A DNA stretch of 64,000 nt from Turnera subulata (taxonomy: Eukaryota; Streptophyta; Magnoliopsida; Malpighiales; Passifloraceae), in the NCBI GenBank assembly GCA_028386065.3, contig JAKUCV010001068.1, positions 570,136 through 634,135 on the forward strand, in the 5' to 3' direction. Both the position numbers and the translations under genes were made by a program. Below, in pieces: positions 35,290 through 46,164 of this stretch (positions within the stretch are counted from its first letter, which is position 1; every line of letters starts with the position of its first letter). The notes under the pieces are model-generated. The model ran no database searches, was not told the DNA's origin, and worked only from the letters and a program-made list of their open reading frames with translations.

Positions 35290-37700
35290 CCATCCCGGAT
35301 CAATAATGATGCACAGAATTCATTTGGTTGAAAAACCATAAGTTTTTACAATCAATGAATTTCCATGTGTTTGTTTGCTGCCAAAGAAAGAAAAAAAAAT
35401 TAATTATTCAGCCTTCCTACGATGAGATTGGCATAAGAGCCACCAGCAAGTTCTTGGCAACAATTCAGGGACATGTACGCATATTAATAAATCCGCCGTG
35501 TTAACCATCTAGGTAATTTTATTGTTTTAATCGATGCATCGACTAGATGGTTTATTGTGTATTTATTAGACGCAAATTGGCATATTGCACGCTTATTATG
35601 ATTAAGCCAATTGCGGGTACACATCCCTGTATATCTTAAGACTATGTCTTGATAATGCTGGTATATCTCTTCAGTGGATAATTTATATTGTTGGAAATAA
35701 ACCCAAATCGATCTGGGCGAATATTTCCAATTGATTGCAGGACCATTGCTAAAGTGATATTACTATTTGAGAACATGGTATTTTACACGCAGCAAATATG
35801 CATCAAGCCAATAAGATATCATAAGATATCACATGGTCTCCCCATTTAGTTGATTCTTGGTCACAAAATATCTCTCATCTCTGGACCTTTGATTATGCAC
35901 CAAATGCTCCACCACAACATAGTAAAATTGGTCCTTAAAGAAGATTGGGAATTGATGTTGGGTATGAATCTCCATCAATTACAAAGTTGTTGAAAGCATT
36001 GACCAAAGATTGGAGATTCATTTATAGCAAGATTTGTTGTTAATTTGAGAGTTTACCCAACATCAGGAGAAGAAAATGAGCAGCTGGATCAAAAGAGATT
36101 TTTGAAATGCTATTTAATATTTAGTTTTGATCATCAAACAAATTTGTGTGAACCTGAAGTTCAAAAGATGATTCATTTTGCAAAGTATTAGTAAGTCAAC
36201 TGCCAGACATGTTTATAAAAGTGTGACCATACCAGCTGTAAATGCTCCTGCTCAATTTAATGTTCCTGGAGAACAATTAAAATATGCAAATGAATCCAAT
36301 GTATGCCAGAAGCGTAAAATATGCTCGGTTCCAAACAAAACTTCTCGATAGAGAAAAAGGAGCAAAGAGATAAAATGGCCCCAGTAAGAAAATAAGGCCT
36401 CCAGTAGAGGTTCAAATTAAAAATCCTCTAGAAGAGGTTTTCTGACACAATTAATAAAGTTCCAGAAGTAACTCAGGTACCTGAAATAAATGAGATCTCA
36501 ATTACAGTGTCAGGAATAAGGTGGAACGGACGTGAAATAACCGTCGACGGAATATTTGTTTTATATCATATAGCGCTAAATAAAAATGAGGATCATGAAC
36601 CTACATTGATGAATGTAGGCGCAGAAACGATTGGCCAAAATAAGAGAAATATAATTAAGGCTGTCTTGGACTCGCTCGAGAAGCGAGAAATTTTTGGACC
36701 TGCAAACCGTACACTAGAAGGTGTAAAATACTAGTCATAAAATGGGTATTTGTGCAGGAAACAAAATAGTGAGATATAAAAGCACGGCTTGTAGCACAAA
36801 TTTTCACCCAACGACCCGATAATTAATTGTGAGGAGATATACTCCCCTGTGGTGGATGCAATTATTTTTAGAATTTGATAAGTCTGACATTATATGAAAA
36901 TAATTAGAAATGCATCTAATGGATGCAATTACAACCTATTTTTATGGATCCACAAATTATGATATATGCATGAGAATCCCTGAAGGATTCAAGTTGGTCG
37001 AAGCAACTAATTCTCTGGGAATATACAAAATTAAGCTAAATTAATCTGTACATGATTTAAACCAATATGAGTATGTATAGTATAAAGTACATGAATTAAT
37101 TATTGCTTATGTTGAGGATGCATATTTATATGTGATATTTATTATTTTGTGAATTAAATATTATAGGAACTCCTAAAGATGTTTCCAAATGCCGTGCTAT
37201 ATTTTAAGAAAAAATTTGAGATGAAAAATCTCATGAAAGAATTAGATTGGTCCTGAAGTACCCTATCAAAGCGTTAGTAACATGAAGCCTGCAGCTTCTG
37301 CCATAAGCCTATTGGCAAGATATGGCTATGCTTTTATCTTCGGGATATAATAAGATATGGCATTATATTAACCCTGTAAACCCGAAGAAAATATAGTTTG
37401 TTTTGCAGGTGCAGGTCATTGATTTGATCCACATAAAACTCAAGCTGATACCTGAAGTATCATGGCAAGCACAAAAAGCTACCAATAATGCAGAAATTGT
37501 TATTATATATGAAGCTAGTCGAGACAGTGTTTGGCTACATTCTAAGATGCTACATACTCAAGACTCATATGGAAATGATAGCAAAGTTAATGCTCCAAGG
37601 AGATATTATGAAGATAATGCTGCCTGCATTGCCCAATTTAATGAGTTATGTATCAAAAGTGATCGGGCAAGGCATATGTCACCAAGTGTCACCAAAAGTT
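35290..37700 (+). pseudogene. Decayed Ale-type pol (integrase, RT, RNase H remnants)
   Basis: Fragments in the expected copia order lie in shifting frames. Integrase text runs about 35310-36120. The connector before RT contains IPAVNAPAQFNVP (near 36230). The RT start is at 36640-36740 (LEKREIFGPANRTLEGVKY) and runs on through WVF. RNase H is at 37420-37690 (AEIVIIYEASRDSVWL, then YEDNAACIAQFN). Many stops and indels mean no stretch longer than about 110 residues is open. It is older or less constrained than the other elements here. Confidence 0.8.
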
Positions 37701-37760
37701 GACAATGAAGATTGGCATGCAATGATATCAAGAAATAAAGGGATGCCAAAATCAGGGGGA

Positions 37761-37864
37761 GTAGAATACGCACTGCACTCTTTTTTCCTTCACCAAGTTT
37801 TTATCCCACTGGGTTTTTCTTGGTAAGGTTTTTAATGAGGCAGTTCTCCCTAAGCGTATTCTAC
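37761..37864 (+). other. Predicted two-stem RNA hairpin upstream of Ale-like polypurine tract
   Basis: The outer 11-bp stem is GTAGAATACGC (37761-37771) pairing with GCGTATTCTAC (37854-37864). The inner stem is CCTT-c-ACCAAG (37787-37797) pairing with CTTGGTAAGG (37819-37828), with one bulged C and a 21-nt loop containing CCCACTGGG. The same fold, with compensating changes, occurs at 56246-56343. Confidence 0.7.
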
Positions 37865-37892
37865 CCGATACACAATGACATTCAAGGGGGAG

Positions 37893-38136
37893 TGTTATAA
37901 AATAAGGGTGAATGTCATTTCCTACCAAATACAGTATTGTCCCCTTATACATATATATCTATATATATATTGATGTACATCAAAGTGATTTGATAAAAGA
38001 ATGAATAAAAAATAGGAAACCGAGCATCTGTTTTTCCCTCTGCTACTCCTCTCCCACTTCCTACTTCTTCTCTGCCTCAATCTCTTCTTCTCCAAATTCT
38101 TAAATTTCTTGCTCTAAACACATATTATTTATAACA
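37893..38136 (+). repeat. 3' LTR of Ale-like element
   Basis: 244 bp, TGTTATAAAATAAGGG to TTTATAACA, preceded by the polypurine tract TTCAAGGGGGAG. Confidence 0.92.
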
Positions 38137-38141
38137 TTAAA

Positions 38142-38341
38142 TATTTTTTAGGACACCGAATCTTTCAGAAACTGTTTTACTTACCTGGATGTACAATCTA
38201 GCTAGTAGTACTAGTACCGCTGCTTGCTATTTCTTTGGATCCCAAGCTGGGACGTGGGTTTTAACTAGATGACTCTCTCCCTTTTAACTATTCCAAAGTC
38301 AATGCCACTTGTGACCGAAAAAGAAAACATCAAGAATAAAT
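38142..38341 (+). repeat. Duplicated segment D, first copy, right part
   Basis: It matches 44646-44854: ACCTGGATG, CAATCTAGCTAGTAG and GATCCCAAGCTGGGACG, ending in CAAGAATAAAT. After 38341 the two copies diverge completely. Confidence 0.88.
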
Positions 38342-38475
38342 TAGTTTTACTCTATTTAAATAGTCTTCTCTTATTAATACAGTTTTTCTTCAAATTAGTC
38401 TCTAAAAATAATTTACTTTATTATTGTTGCATTTTTCACAATCACTTTATTTTTTTATGCTATATTTTTTTGTTT
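38342..38475 (+). mobile_element. Helitron-like AT-rich element, 5' part (split by the LINE)
   Basis: Very AT-rich sequence between the end of duplicate D and the LINE target site. It continues at 44428-44568 on the other side of the LINE. A canonical TC start could not be fixed. TCTATTTAAATAG at 38351 is one candidate but is not preceded by A. The assignment rests mainly on the 3' end. Confidence 0.45.
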
Positions 38476-38675
38476 AACTAATTAATTTTTTTTTTTGGTG
38501 TTTGTTCAGGTTTTCAGCCACATTTTTTTGTCCAAAACATGGGACAAACGGGTTTTTCTCTCTCTTTTTGAGATGAGACTCTCTGTCTCTCTCTTGTAGT
38601 GGACCTCTCTCTTGCTTCAGTCTTATGGTACTTTGATTGCCTTTTTGGTCTATTTCTTTCTCTGCTTTTCCCACC

Positions 38676-40298
38676 ATGAAGTGGCATTTTGATGGTGAAA
38701 AGAATGAGTACGTTGTGCTTGAGGAGGATGGGTATGAGGATCCGGCCCTCGATCTTGACAGCAAAGATGACGAGTCTGTTATCAACCAAGGCAAGCCCAT
38801 TCTTGTTGGTAGGATCCACGCTGATTTCAAGCGATTCAATCCAAGAATGGTTTCCGAAACTCTCACCAGAGCATGGAATCTGACAACCCCGTTGGATACT
38901 ACAGAGGTGCGTGATAACACCTTCCTATTTCGTTTTGAAAGTGAAAGTGATAAGATGAGGGTTCAAAATGGTGTTCCTTGGTATGTTGCGGGGCATGCCA
39001 TTATTTTGCGTGAGTGGCCCTCTGATGCCACACTGGATATGATTTGCTTCTCTGAAGCTGTGTTCTGGGTCCAAGTCCATGGACTGCCCCCTACCCATAT
39101 GCGTTTGGAAAAAGCCCCAATGATTGCTGTCCTCTTCAAAAAACTTATTGAAGCTGAACTTCCTGAAGATGACAGCCCTTTCTGGGGGGATTTTTTCAGG
39201 ATGAAGGTGCTGATCAGTATTGGGTAGCCACTACTAACTGGGTTTATTACCCGTGGCCATGGCGATACCACCCTCAAGGTGGACTATGTCTATGAAGATC
39301 TCTGTGACTTCTGCTACTACTGCGGGCTTCTTGGGCATGTAGAGAAAGACTGCTCTAATAGAATGGAGGATATGAAAGCTGGTAAGAATGGGAGGCACCA
39401 GACGGGATACGGCCCTTACCTCAGAGCTGTAAAGGGTCCCTTTCGCAAGGGTTATGTCAAGCCTAAGGGGCGTGTCAATGATTCTACCGGTTACTCTGAT
39501 GTCCCACATGGTGTTGGTGGTGCTAGAGGCAAGGGTGGTCCTCCGAGTATGGGTTCTGGTGATGTCTATTCAATGTCCAGTGGCGGAGATGAGAATTGCT
39601 CCGGTCAGCCTAGCGGAGATGGGGGGCTGGACCACCAGGCGCGTGTGCCTCAACCAAAGCGTCACGATGGTGAGCCGCAACCACAACATCAGGACACTGG
39701 CGCCCCTCCCGCCGCTTCACGCGGGTATGGTGACAAAGGTACTGCTCCTGTTCACGACTCTTGTTACCATTCAAATTTGAATGCCATGTCTGGATAAGGT
39801 CCAGCTACCCAGAGTATGGTGGTAGGAGAGGGTAGTGGGATGATGTTTACAAACTCTGTCACGCGTGGCCCTGAAGAGAAGTCTCCAGAATGCACTGTTG
39901 GTTCTATTGGTTTGGGCTTGGGTAAACGAAAAGCCCACATTTCTCCTGAGGCAAGAAAGAAAGTGAAGGCCTTTTCTGGGCGCATTTATGTCTGTAAAAA
40001 AGCTTCTGCTAAGGGGCGCAGAGCCTCTTCCCCACAAAAAGCCCAGGCCTCTTCGGTGTCTATAACGCCTTCCTCTGTTATCGACATCGACTCCTCTTTG
40101 TCATCTGCTACCACCAGTATACCTTTAAGTTTCTCAATGGTGGGTCAGTCTCCCCCCATCTCTCTCAAGAAGCTTGCTCGGCAAAGGGGTTGTATTTCTA
40201 TTCATGAACCTGCCTCTTCTAGCACTCTAGTTAATGGAACTCCTTCTCAAAACCTACAGGCATTGGTGGCTGGCCTTGAACAACCATACGCCAAATGA
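38676..40298 (+). pseudogene. LINE ORF1: nucleic-acid-binding protein (DUF4283 and CCHC zinc knuckle)
   Basis: Start chosen at CCACCATGA (38676), a good plant context. The N-terminal part (to about residue 180) resembles the DUF4283 domain usual in plant L1 ORF1 (FLFRFESESDKMRVQNG, then WVQVHGLPP). A knuckle CYYCGLLGHVEKDC follows (near 39310, C-X2-C-X4-H-X4-C intact), then a Gly/Pro/Ser-rich linker and a basic C-terminus. Two in-frame stops interrupt it (TAG at 39225, TAA at 39795). The frame otherwise runs about 540 codons to the TGA at 40296, which overlaps the ORF2 ATG. In LINEs, ORF1 proteins coat the element RNA. Confidence 0.88.
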
Positions 40299-43200
40299 AT
40301 CTACTCTCTTGGAACTGCCGTGGCCTTGGGCAAGAAGCGGCAGTTCGGGCCCTTCTGAGGTTCATGAATATTTGGCGCCCAGGTCTGGTGTTTCTAATGG
40401 AGACTAAGAAGGACCAGGCTTATCTTGATGGTTTGCGACGTAGGTTGGGTTTTGTAGATGCTGTGTATGTGGATCCGGTTGGTCTTTCTGGCTGGTTAGC
40501 TTTATGGTGGTCTGATGGTTTTGGGGTGGACGTACTGGCTAAATCAAAAAACTATATTAATGTCTGGATTCGGGAAAATGCTTCTGGATTGGAATGGCAG
40601 TCTACTTTTATTTATGGTGAGCCAGAAAAGGGAAGAAGGAAGGTGGTGTGGGATGAAATCTCAAGACTTCAATTAGACTGTGAAGGCCCTTGGCTTTGTG
40701 TAGGTGACTTTAACGCCCTGCTATGTTATGAGGAAAAGGAAGGGGGTCTACCCATTTCCCAATCCTTGCGTGATGACTTTGGTGAATTCTTGGAGGGAAG
40801 TGGTTTGATGGATTTGGGTTATCAAGGTGACCCATTCACATAGAGGAAGAGTAAAGTTGTTGTAAATAACATCAAGGAATGCCTCGATAGGGCTGTTGCT
40901 AGCCTAAATTGGAGACTTATGTTTGAGCGTGGACAGGTATTTCATGAAGCCCTTCAAGGCTCGGACCATCGTCCAGTGGTTGTTGCTCTATGATATCAGT
41001 CTAGGAGGAAGAGAAGGGGTTGGAAGAAGCTCAATGCTCTGATGTTATCAATGATGCTTGGCGATACGATGGCTCGGGATCTTGTATGTACAAGGTTCGT
41101 CAAATGTTAAATGCGTCCAGGTTTGCACTCACTAACTGGAAGCGTTCTGTGTTGGGGAATGATAAGCGTGAATTGGAGATGATCATTGGTCGTCTTGAGA
41201 CCCTTCAGCAGATGCAAGTCACTGATGAAACTATCGTTGAGGTGAGTACCCTTCAAAGTAGGCTTGACATTGTTTGGAGGAAAGAAGAAAGATTCTGGCA
41301 CCAGCGTTCTCATGTTAAATGGTTGAATTGGGGTGATAGAAATACTAAATTCTTTCACTTCTCTACAGTTCAGAGGAGGCAGCTCAACCAAATTCTTACT
41401 ATCTATGATATGCAAAGAGGCTGGATACGTGAAGAGGCTAATATCCAAGAGGCTTTTGTGTCTCATTTCAGGGAAGTCTACAGTAAGGAGTCCATTGCAG
41501 GGCCAACCTTTGTCCTATCAGCCCTAAAACCGAGGGTTACGGAGGATATGAATAACATGCTATTAAAATTGCCTGATGAGTCATAGATAAAGGCGGCTGT
41601 ATTTGATTTGGGCGGGCTCAAAGCCCCAGGCCCAGATGGCTTCTCAGGTATTTTCTTTCAGAAACACTAGGGTATTGTAGGTAAGGATATCTCTACGGCG
41701 GTTAGAAGCTTCTTTGAAAAGGGGTTTCTTTTAAAGAGTTTCAATGAGACTAATATCACTCTGGTGCCAAAATTAAAGAGGTCTTCCACTGTGAATGATT
41801 TCCGTCCCATCAGCTTGTGTAACTTCATTTATAAGGTAATCTCCAAAGTTATCTCTAGCAGATTAAGACCCATTATGGATAAGCTCATCTCGGCTGAGCA
41901 ATCTGCATTCATCCCGGGAAGAATGATACAAGATAATATCCTCATTTGTCATGAGGCCCTCCATGGTTTGCGTATTGCAAAAAGCAAGTCAAAGCTTAAT
42001 ATGGCCATTAAGCTTGATATGAATAAGGCCTTCGATCGTGTGGATTGGGGTTTTTTGGAAACTCTCTTGTTGGGGATGGGTTTTGCACAGAGATGGGTGA
42101 ATTGGGTGATTCAGTGCATATCCACTGTTTGTTTTAGTGTTATTGTCAATGGTGTGCCTTCTCAGTCCTTCAAGCCTGAAAAAGGATTGAGACAAGGTCC
42201 GCCCTCTCACCCTATCTCTTTCTTTTGGTCAGTGATGTGCTTTCTCATATGTTAACTAATGCTCAAGCCTCTGGCCATATTAAGGGTTACAGGATCAAGA
42301 GAGCATGCCCGGTTCTTACTCACTTAATGTTTACGGATGACACTATGTTGTTCTATGAGGCTTCAGCTCATGAGGCCCTCGCTTTTATACAGATTCTGAG
42401 GGATTATAGTGCTGCTTCTGGCCAAAGTATTAATCTGGGCAAGTCAGTAATTTTCTTCGGCAGAAATGTCTCTGAGGCTTTGAAAGACAGTATTGTGGGT
42501 ATTACTGCATACAAGCAGCAAAATGCAGTGAGAAATACTTAGGACTTCCGGCTACATGGGGAAAATCTAAAAAAGATGCACTTGCCTTTATTGCAAGGCG
42601 CATTGATGGGAAGATCCATACGTGGAAACAAAGATTTCTCAATCAAGCTGGGAGGGAGGTCCTCATAAAGTTGGTCATTGCTTCAATTCCTATTTATGTT
42701 ATGTCATGCTTCCATCTTCCGCAGGGCTTTATTGACGATATCCACAAAAAAATCCGAGGTTTTATATGGTGCAACAAGAAGGAAGGAGGCTCAGTACACT
42801 GGGTATCTTGGAAGACTCTCACCCAACCAAAATCAATGGGAGGAATGGGTTTTCGTGACCTCTCTCTCTTTAATAAATCCCTTCTTGCTAAGCAATGCTG
42901 GAGACTACTCACCTCCCCACATCAGTTTTGGGCGCAAGTGCTTAAGGGAATTTACTTTCCTAACACTGATCTCTTTAGTGCTAGGACTGGGGGGAGATCT
43001 TCGTGGGCATGGCGTAGCCTACTCGAGGGGAGACAAGTGCTATTAGGAGGGGTCTGCAAGGGTGTAATGTGTGGTGATTCTATCCGTATCTGGGATGATC
43101 CTTGGTTACCCTCTATGGAAAACTTTAGGATCCAGTCACCACGTCCTTTGAACTGTTCGGTCTCGGTTGTCATGGACCTTATTGATGATGATGGTTCATA

Positions 43201-44382
43201 GAATCAGAGCCTTCTGGCGCAACTGTTTAATGACAGGGAGAGGGCTGCCATCCAACAGACTTTCCCGGGTCGATCATCCCTTCCTGACACTTGGTTTTGG
43301 GTGCTCACCCGCACTGGAGCCTTCTCTGTTAAATCTGGTTACAATCTTTAGTCACAGAAGGCAGCTACAGAAAGCAATACTGGGTTGGTACATGATGGTT
43401 TCAACTGGAAGCATTTATGGAAAATGAAGGTTAGGCCTCGGGTCTTGAATTTCATGTGGAGGGCGCTTAATAACAGTCTCCCCACGTGGCTGGCCTTTTC
43501 CGGCGATAGATCTCCTCATCTAATTTATGTCCCTTGTGTCATGCTAGTCCTGAAACGACAGCCCATACCTTGTTGTTCTGTGATCATGCTAGAGCAACTT
43601 GGCTAGCTAGTTCTATTGGTTACAGACCCTCCCTGATCGGTTTCCAGGATCTCAAAAGTTGGTGGAGTGGGTTAGTTAGGTGTTGTGAGGATGGGAACTA
43701 GGGTGATTCGATACTTGAACACATTGCGTATTTGTTGCGCGAAATTTGGAAGTCTAGGAATGCGGTGGTCATGGGGGGTCAGACTCCTGAGCCCATAGGC
43801 ACTGCAATCAAAGCACAACGGTTGTCTTCCGAGTTGGTTGCCCAGCGACAATCAGTGCATGTTCCACCCTCATCACATCCTATTTGCCTTGTCTCTGGTT
43901 GGGTTCCTCCACCTGATAGGTGGTTTAAAATCAATACGGACGCATCCTTTGTCTCGACCACTTCTCCCCTGGGTATTGGCTATGTCATTCGAAATTCTGC
44001 AGGCTCAGTTATGGATGCTGGTATGGCTCTTTGCAGGGGTCCGTCTGTTTTCTATGGAGAAGCATGGGGTTTGTTGCATGGAATTAGAAAAGCCATGGCG
44101 TTGGGCTTGAAGAATGTCATTTTTGAATGCGATGCTGTGAACTTGGTAAGAGCTGTCACCAAATGCTGAGATTCTCAGGTTGATTGGGGTATAGTAACAA
44201 TCCTTTCCCACATCATTCCTCTGCTTGAAAATTTTGAGTTAGTTGAAGTTAAATGTGTAAATAGATCTGGCAATTTAGCTGCAAACTTTTTGGCAAAATA
44301 TGCTCGTATCCACATGAGTGCTAGTTCTTCATGTCAGCTACCTAGTGGTTTTTCTTCTGTTATCAGCCATGATATTGAGTAA
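40295..44382 (+). pseudogene. LINE ORF2: endonuclease, reverse transcriptase, zf-RVT, RNase H
   Basis: It begins MNLLSWNCRGLG, the apurinic-like endonuclease start, with METK and a GSDHRPV box (near 40960) marking that domain. RT follows: DFRPISLCNFIYK (41795), FIPGRMIQDN (41910), KLDMNKAFDRVDW (42015), the RQG box (42190) and the active site FTDDTMLF (42330). A zf-RVT region runs about 43385-43600. RNase H has TDASFV (43940) and a GNLAANFLAKYAR end (44270). Breaks include a stop at 40841, a stop and frameshift at 40990-41015, stops at 41584 and 41668, frameshifts near 42215 and 42540, and stops at 43198, 43348 and 44167. The intact protein would nick DNA and prime reverse transcription at the target; this copy cannot. 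Confidence 0.92.
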
Positions 44383-44427
44383 ATGGAATGCAGTCTTCTA
44401 GCGGTTCAAAAACTAATTAATTTTTTT

Positions 44428-44568
44428 GTGCATAAAAAATCATTTATTTTTTTCTTAATTTGATGAAATTATTATTTAATTCAATCTCTTTTGATTTATT
44501 TTTTAATAAATATTAACACATAGGAAAAATTATTGACCCTCCGTGTGACACACGGAGTACTATACTAG
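44428..44568 (+). mobile_element. Helitron-like element, 3' part with terminal hairpin and CTAG end
   Basis: AT-rich sequence ending in a perfect 9-bp hairpin CTCCGTGTG-A-CACACGGAG (44539-44557), 11 more bases and CTAG (44565-44568), followed by T. A GC-rich hairpin about 10 nt before CTRR, inserted before T, is the classic Helitron 3' end. There is no coding capacity. Confidence 0.6.
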
Positions 44569-44854
44569 TTCTTAATTATACCAACCCAAATGAAACAGGG
44601 ATTTAATCAAAATATGTATATAACTTCTCTATTTAAGAATTCGTTGAATATTTTTTTCAGGACACGGGATCTTTCAGAAGCTGTTTTACTTACCTGGATG
44701 GATGTACAATCTAGCTAGTAGTAGCGCTGCATGCTAGTATTTCTTTGGATCCCAAGCTGGGACGTGGTGGGTTTTAACTAGATGACTCTTTCCCTTTTAA
44801 CTATTCCAAAGTCAATGCCACTTGTGACGGAAAAAGAAAACATCAAGAATAAAT
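44566..44854 (+). repeat. Duplicated segment D, second copy (uninterrupted)
   Basis: 289 bp matching 31413-31499 plus 38142-38341. It lacks the Ale-like insertion (GAATTCGTTGAATATTTTTT near 44638-44657), so it serves as the empty-site reference for that element. Confidence 0.88.
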
Positions 44855-45511
44855 CTCATATCTTACCTGGAAAATATAATATAAAAATATATATTCATGT
44901 GCTATTGCGAGCTGTGAAACATTTTCTGTTATCTGCTTGAAATTGATTGGATACTTTTTTATGATACTTTTTTTTTCGTGGATACTTTTATGATACACCA
45001 AATTAATTAACTTTTTTTGGATTCACATTAGGTTTCCTATATACATATATGTATATATATTGACAAAGTAAGAATACCCTTGATCCGTGGCATTGATGAA
45101 TTACTAGAGATTGGCATATGGCAAGTACGCAGCGTTATAATTAACAAGTAACAACTACTAATACTATACAACAATTCGAAGTGCAACTTGCAAGTAGACA
45201 GGCACAAAAGTGTTTAGATTACGAAAATGTCTGAGATTAAAAGGTGAGGAGTATCTTCCCAATCCCGGCTTTTTGTAGGCTTACAATCACAAGTTGATTC
45301 GTTAGTTTGCAATTAGGTAGCAGTGTAGTGGTACTATTGGATCTCTGCCCTGGTGATTAGTTCAAGAAATTTTAATGTCTCTGGTCTGTTCCCTCGTAAT
45401 GCTAAAGGGCGGAGACAAATACAGGTTGGGGGATGCCATGTCACGTCCATGTTGAATGATTGTAGATGGCCCTTCTTTTTACATTACACTACTATGCTAC
45501 ATTGTTAATTA

Positions 45512-45552
<41 letters not shown>

Positions 45553-46164
45553 ACATACATTCTTCCACAAATAGTCAATTAGAACTACATTACATTACAT
45601 ATATAGTAAAATGGCATTGCGGTTACAACCTGTATGGGTGGTCTTCTTTAAGATGATAAAATGGTGTGAGATTTTATTTGCAATAGCGGGCATATCTTTC
45701 TTGATCAGTAAACTTTATGATTAAAAAGAAGGATGAAAAAGCCCTATATGGATGGAGGAGACAAATATCAGAGCACTAGTATATAAGACAATCCAATCAA
45801 ATAATAAAAGACATACATAGTGGATACCGTCAGATTTGCATTGCTTGCTTGCTTCTTCATCGTGGGCCACATATAGTTGGCGGTAAAACTCAAGTCTCCT
45901 TCTCAATTTTCTTCGTTTTGGCCTTGTAAGGTTTCCTCTATTTAACGGTCTTTAACCAAAAGCTGTAAAAATGGCGACACCCACGTTCTTGCAGCGTCAG
46001 AGGCCAACACCACCAATATTCTATACAAATATACAATGCAGCGATACATCATCCTCACTACTATCTGCTCTCTCTATAGCACCGCACCATCAGCTCACCC
46101 CTCCCTATTATGATCCCAAACCCCCCACCATTACACCTCCCTTCTTCTACTTTAACGAACCATC
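44855..46164. other. Intergenic and 5' flank of the receptor kinase gene
   Basis: AT-rich, with a (GAT)13 run at 45514-45552. The last 200 bp before the ATG are pyrimidine-rich and probably 5' UTR. TATTTAA near 45937 is a possible but unproven TATA box. An overlapping frame starting at 45971 is not conserved-looking and would be an upstream frame at most. Confidence 0.5.
45514..45552 (+). repeat. (GAT)n microsatellite, 13 units
   Basis: Uninterrupted GAT repeats about 610 bp upstream of the kinase start codon. Confidence 0.97.

Larger units (their letters stand above)
31500..38136 (+). mobile_element. Decayed Ale-like Ty1/copia retrotransposon with captured sequences
   Basis: LTRs lie at 31500-31741 and 37893-38136. 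The primer site begins at 31742 (CGTTATCAGCACGAAGC), the form typical of Ale-lineage copia elements, and the polypurine tract CAAGGGGGAG is just before 37893. The flanks are TTGAA (31495-31499) and TTAAA (38137-38141), a duplication with one later change. The uninterrupted paralogous site near 44640 supports this. The region where gag should be holds a legumain gene fragment and a gypsy-LTR-like piece. Remains of integrase, RT and RNase H follow. It is non-autonomous. Confidence 0.9.
38493..44410 (+). mobile_element. L1-type LINE, nearly full length
   Basis: A 5' UTR of about 180 bp, ORF1 (38676-40298), ORF2 (40295-44382) and a very short 3' end (GGTTCAAA). The 17-bp duplication AACTAATTAATTTTTTT flanks it at 38476-38492 and 44411-44427. 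Both ORFs carry stops, and ORF2 also carries frameshifts, so the copy is dead. Confidence 0.93.

Noticed and set aside
36507..36734. Small standalone gene of 75 residues
   Set aside because: Its end (LEKREIFGPANRTLEGVKY) is the start of a copia RT, so it is part of the decayed Ale-like pol.
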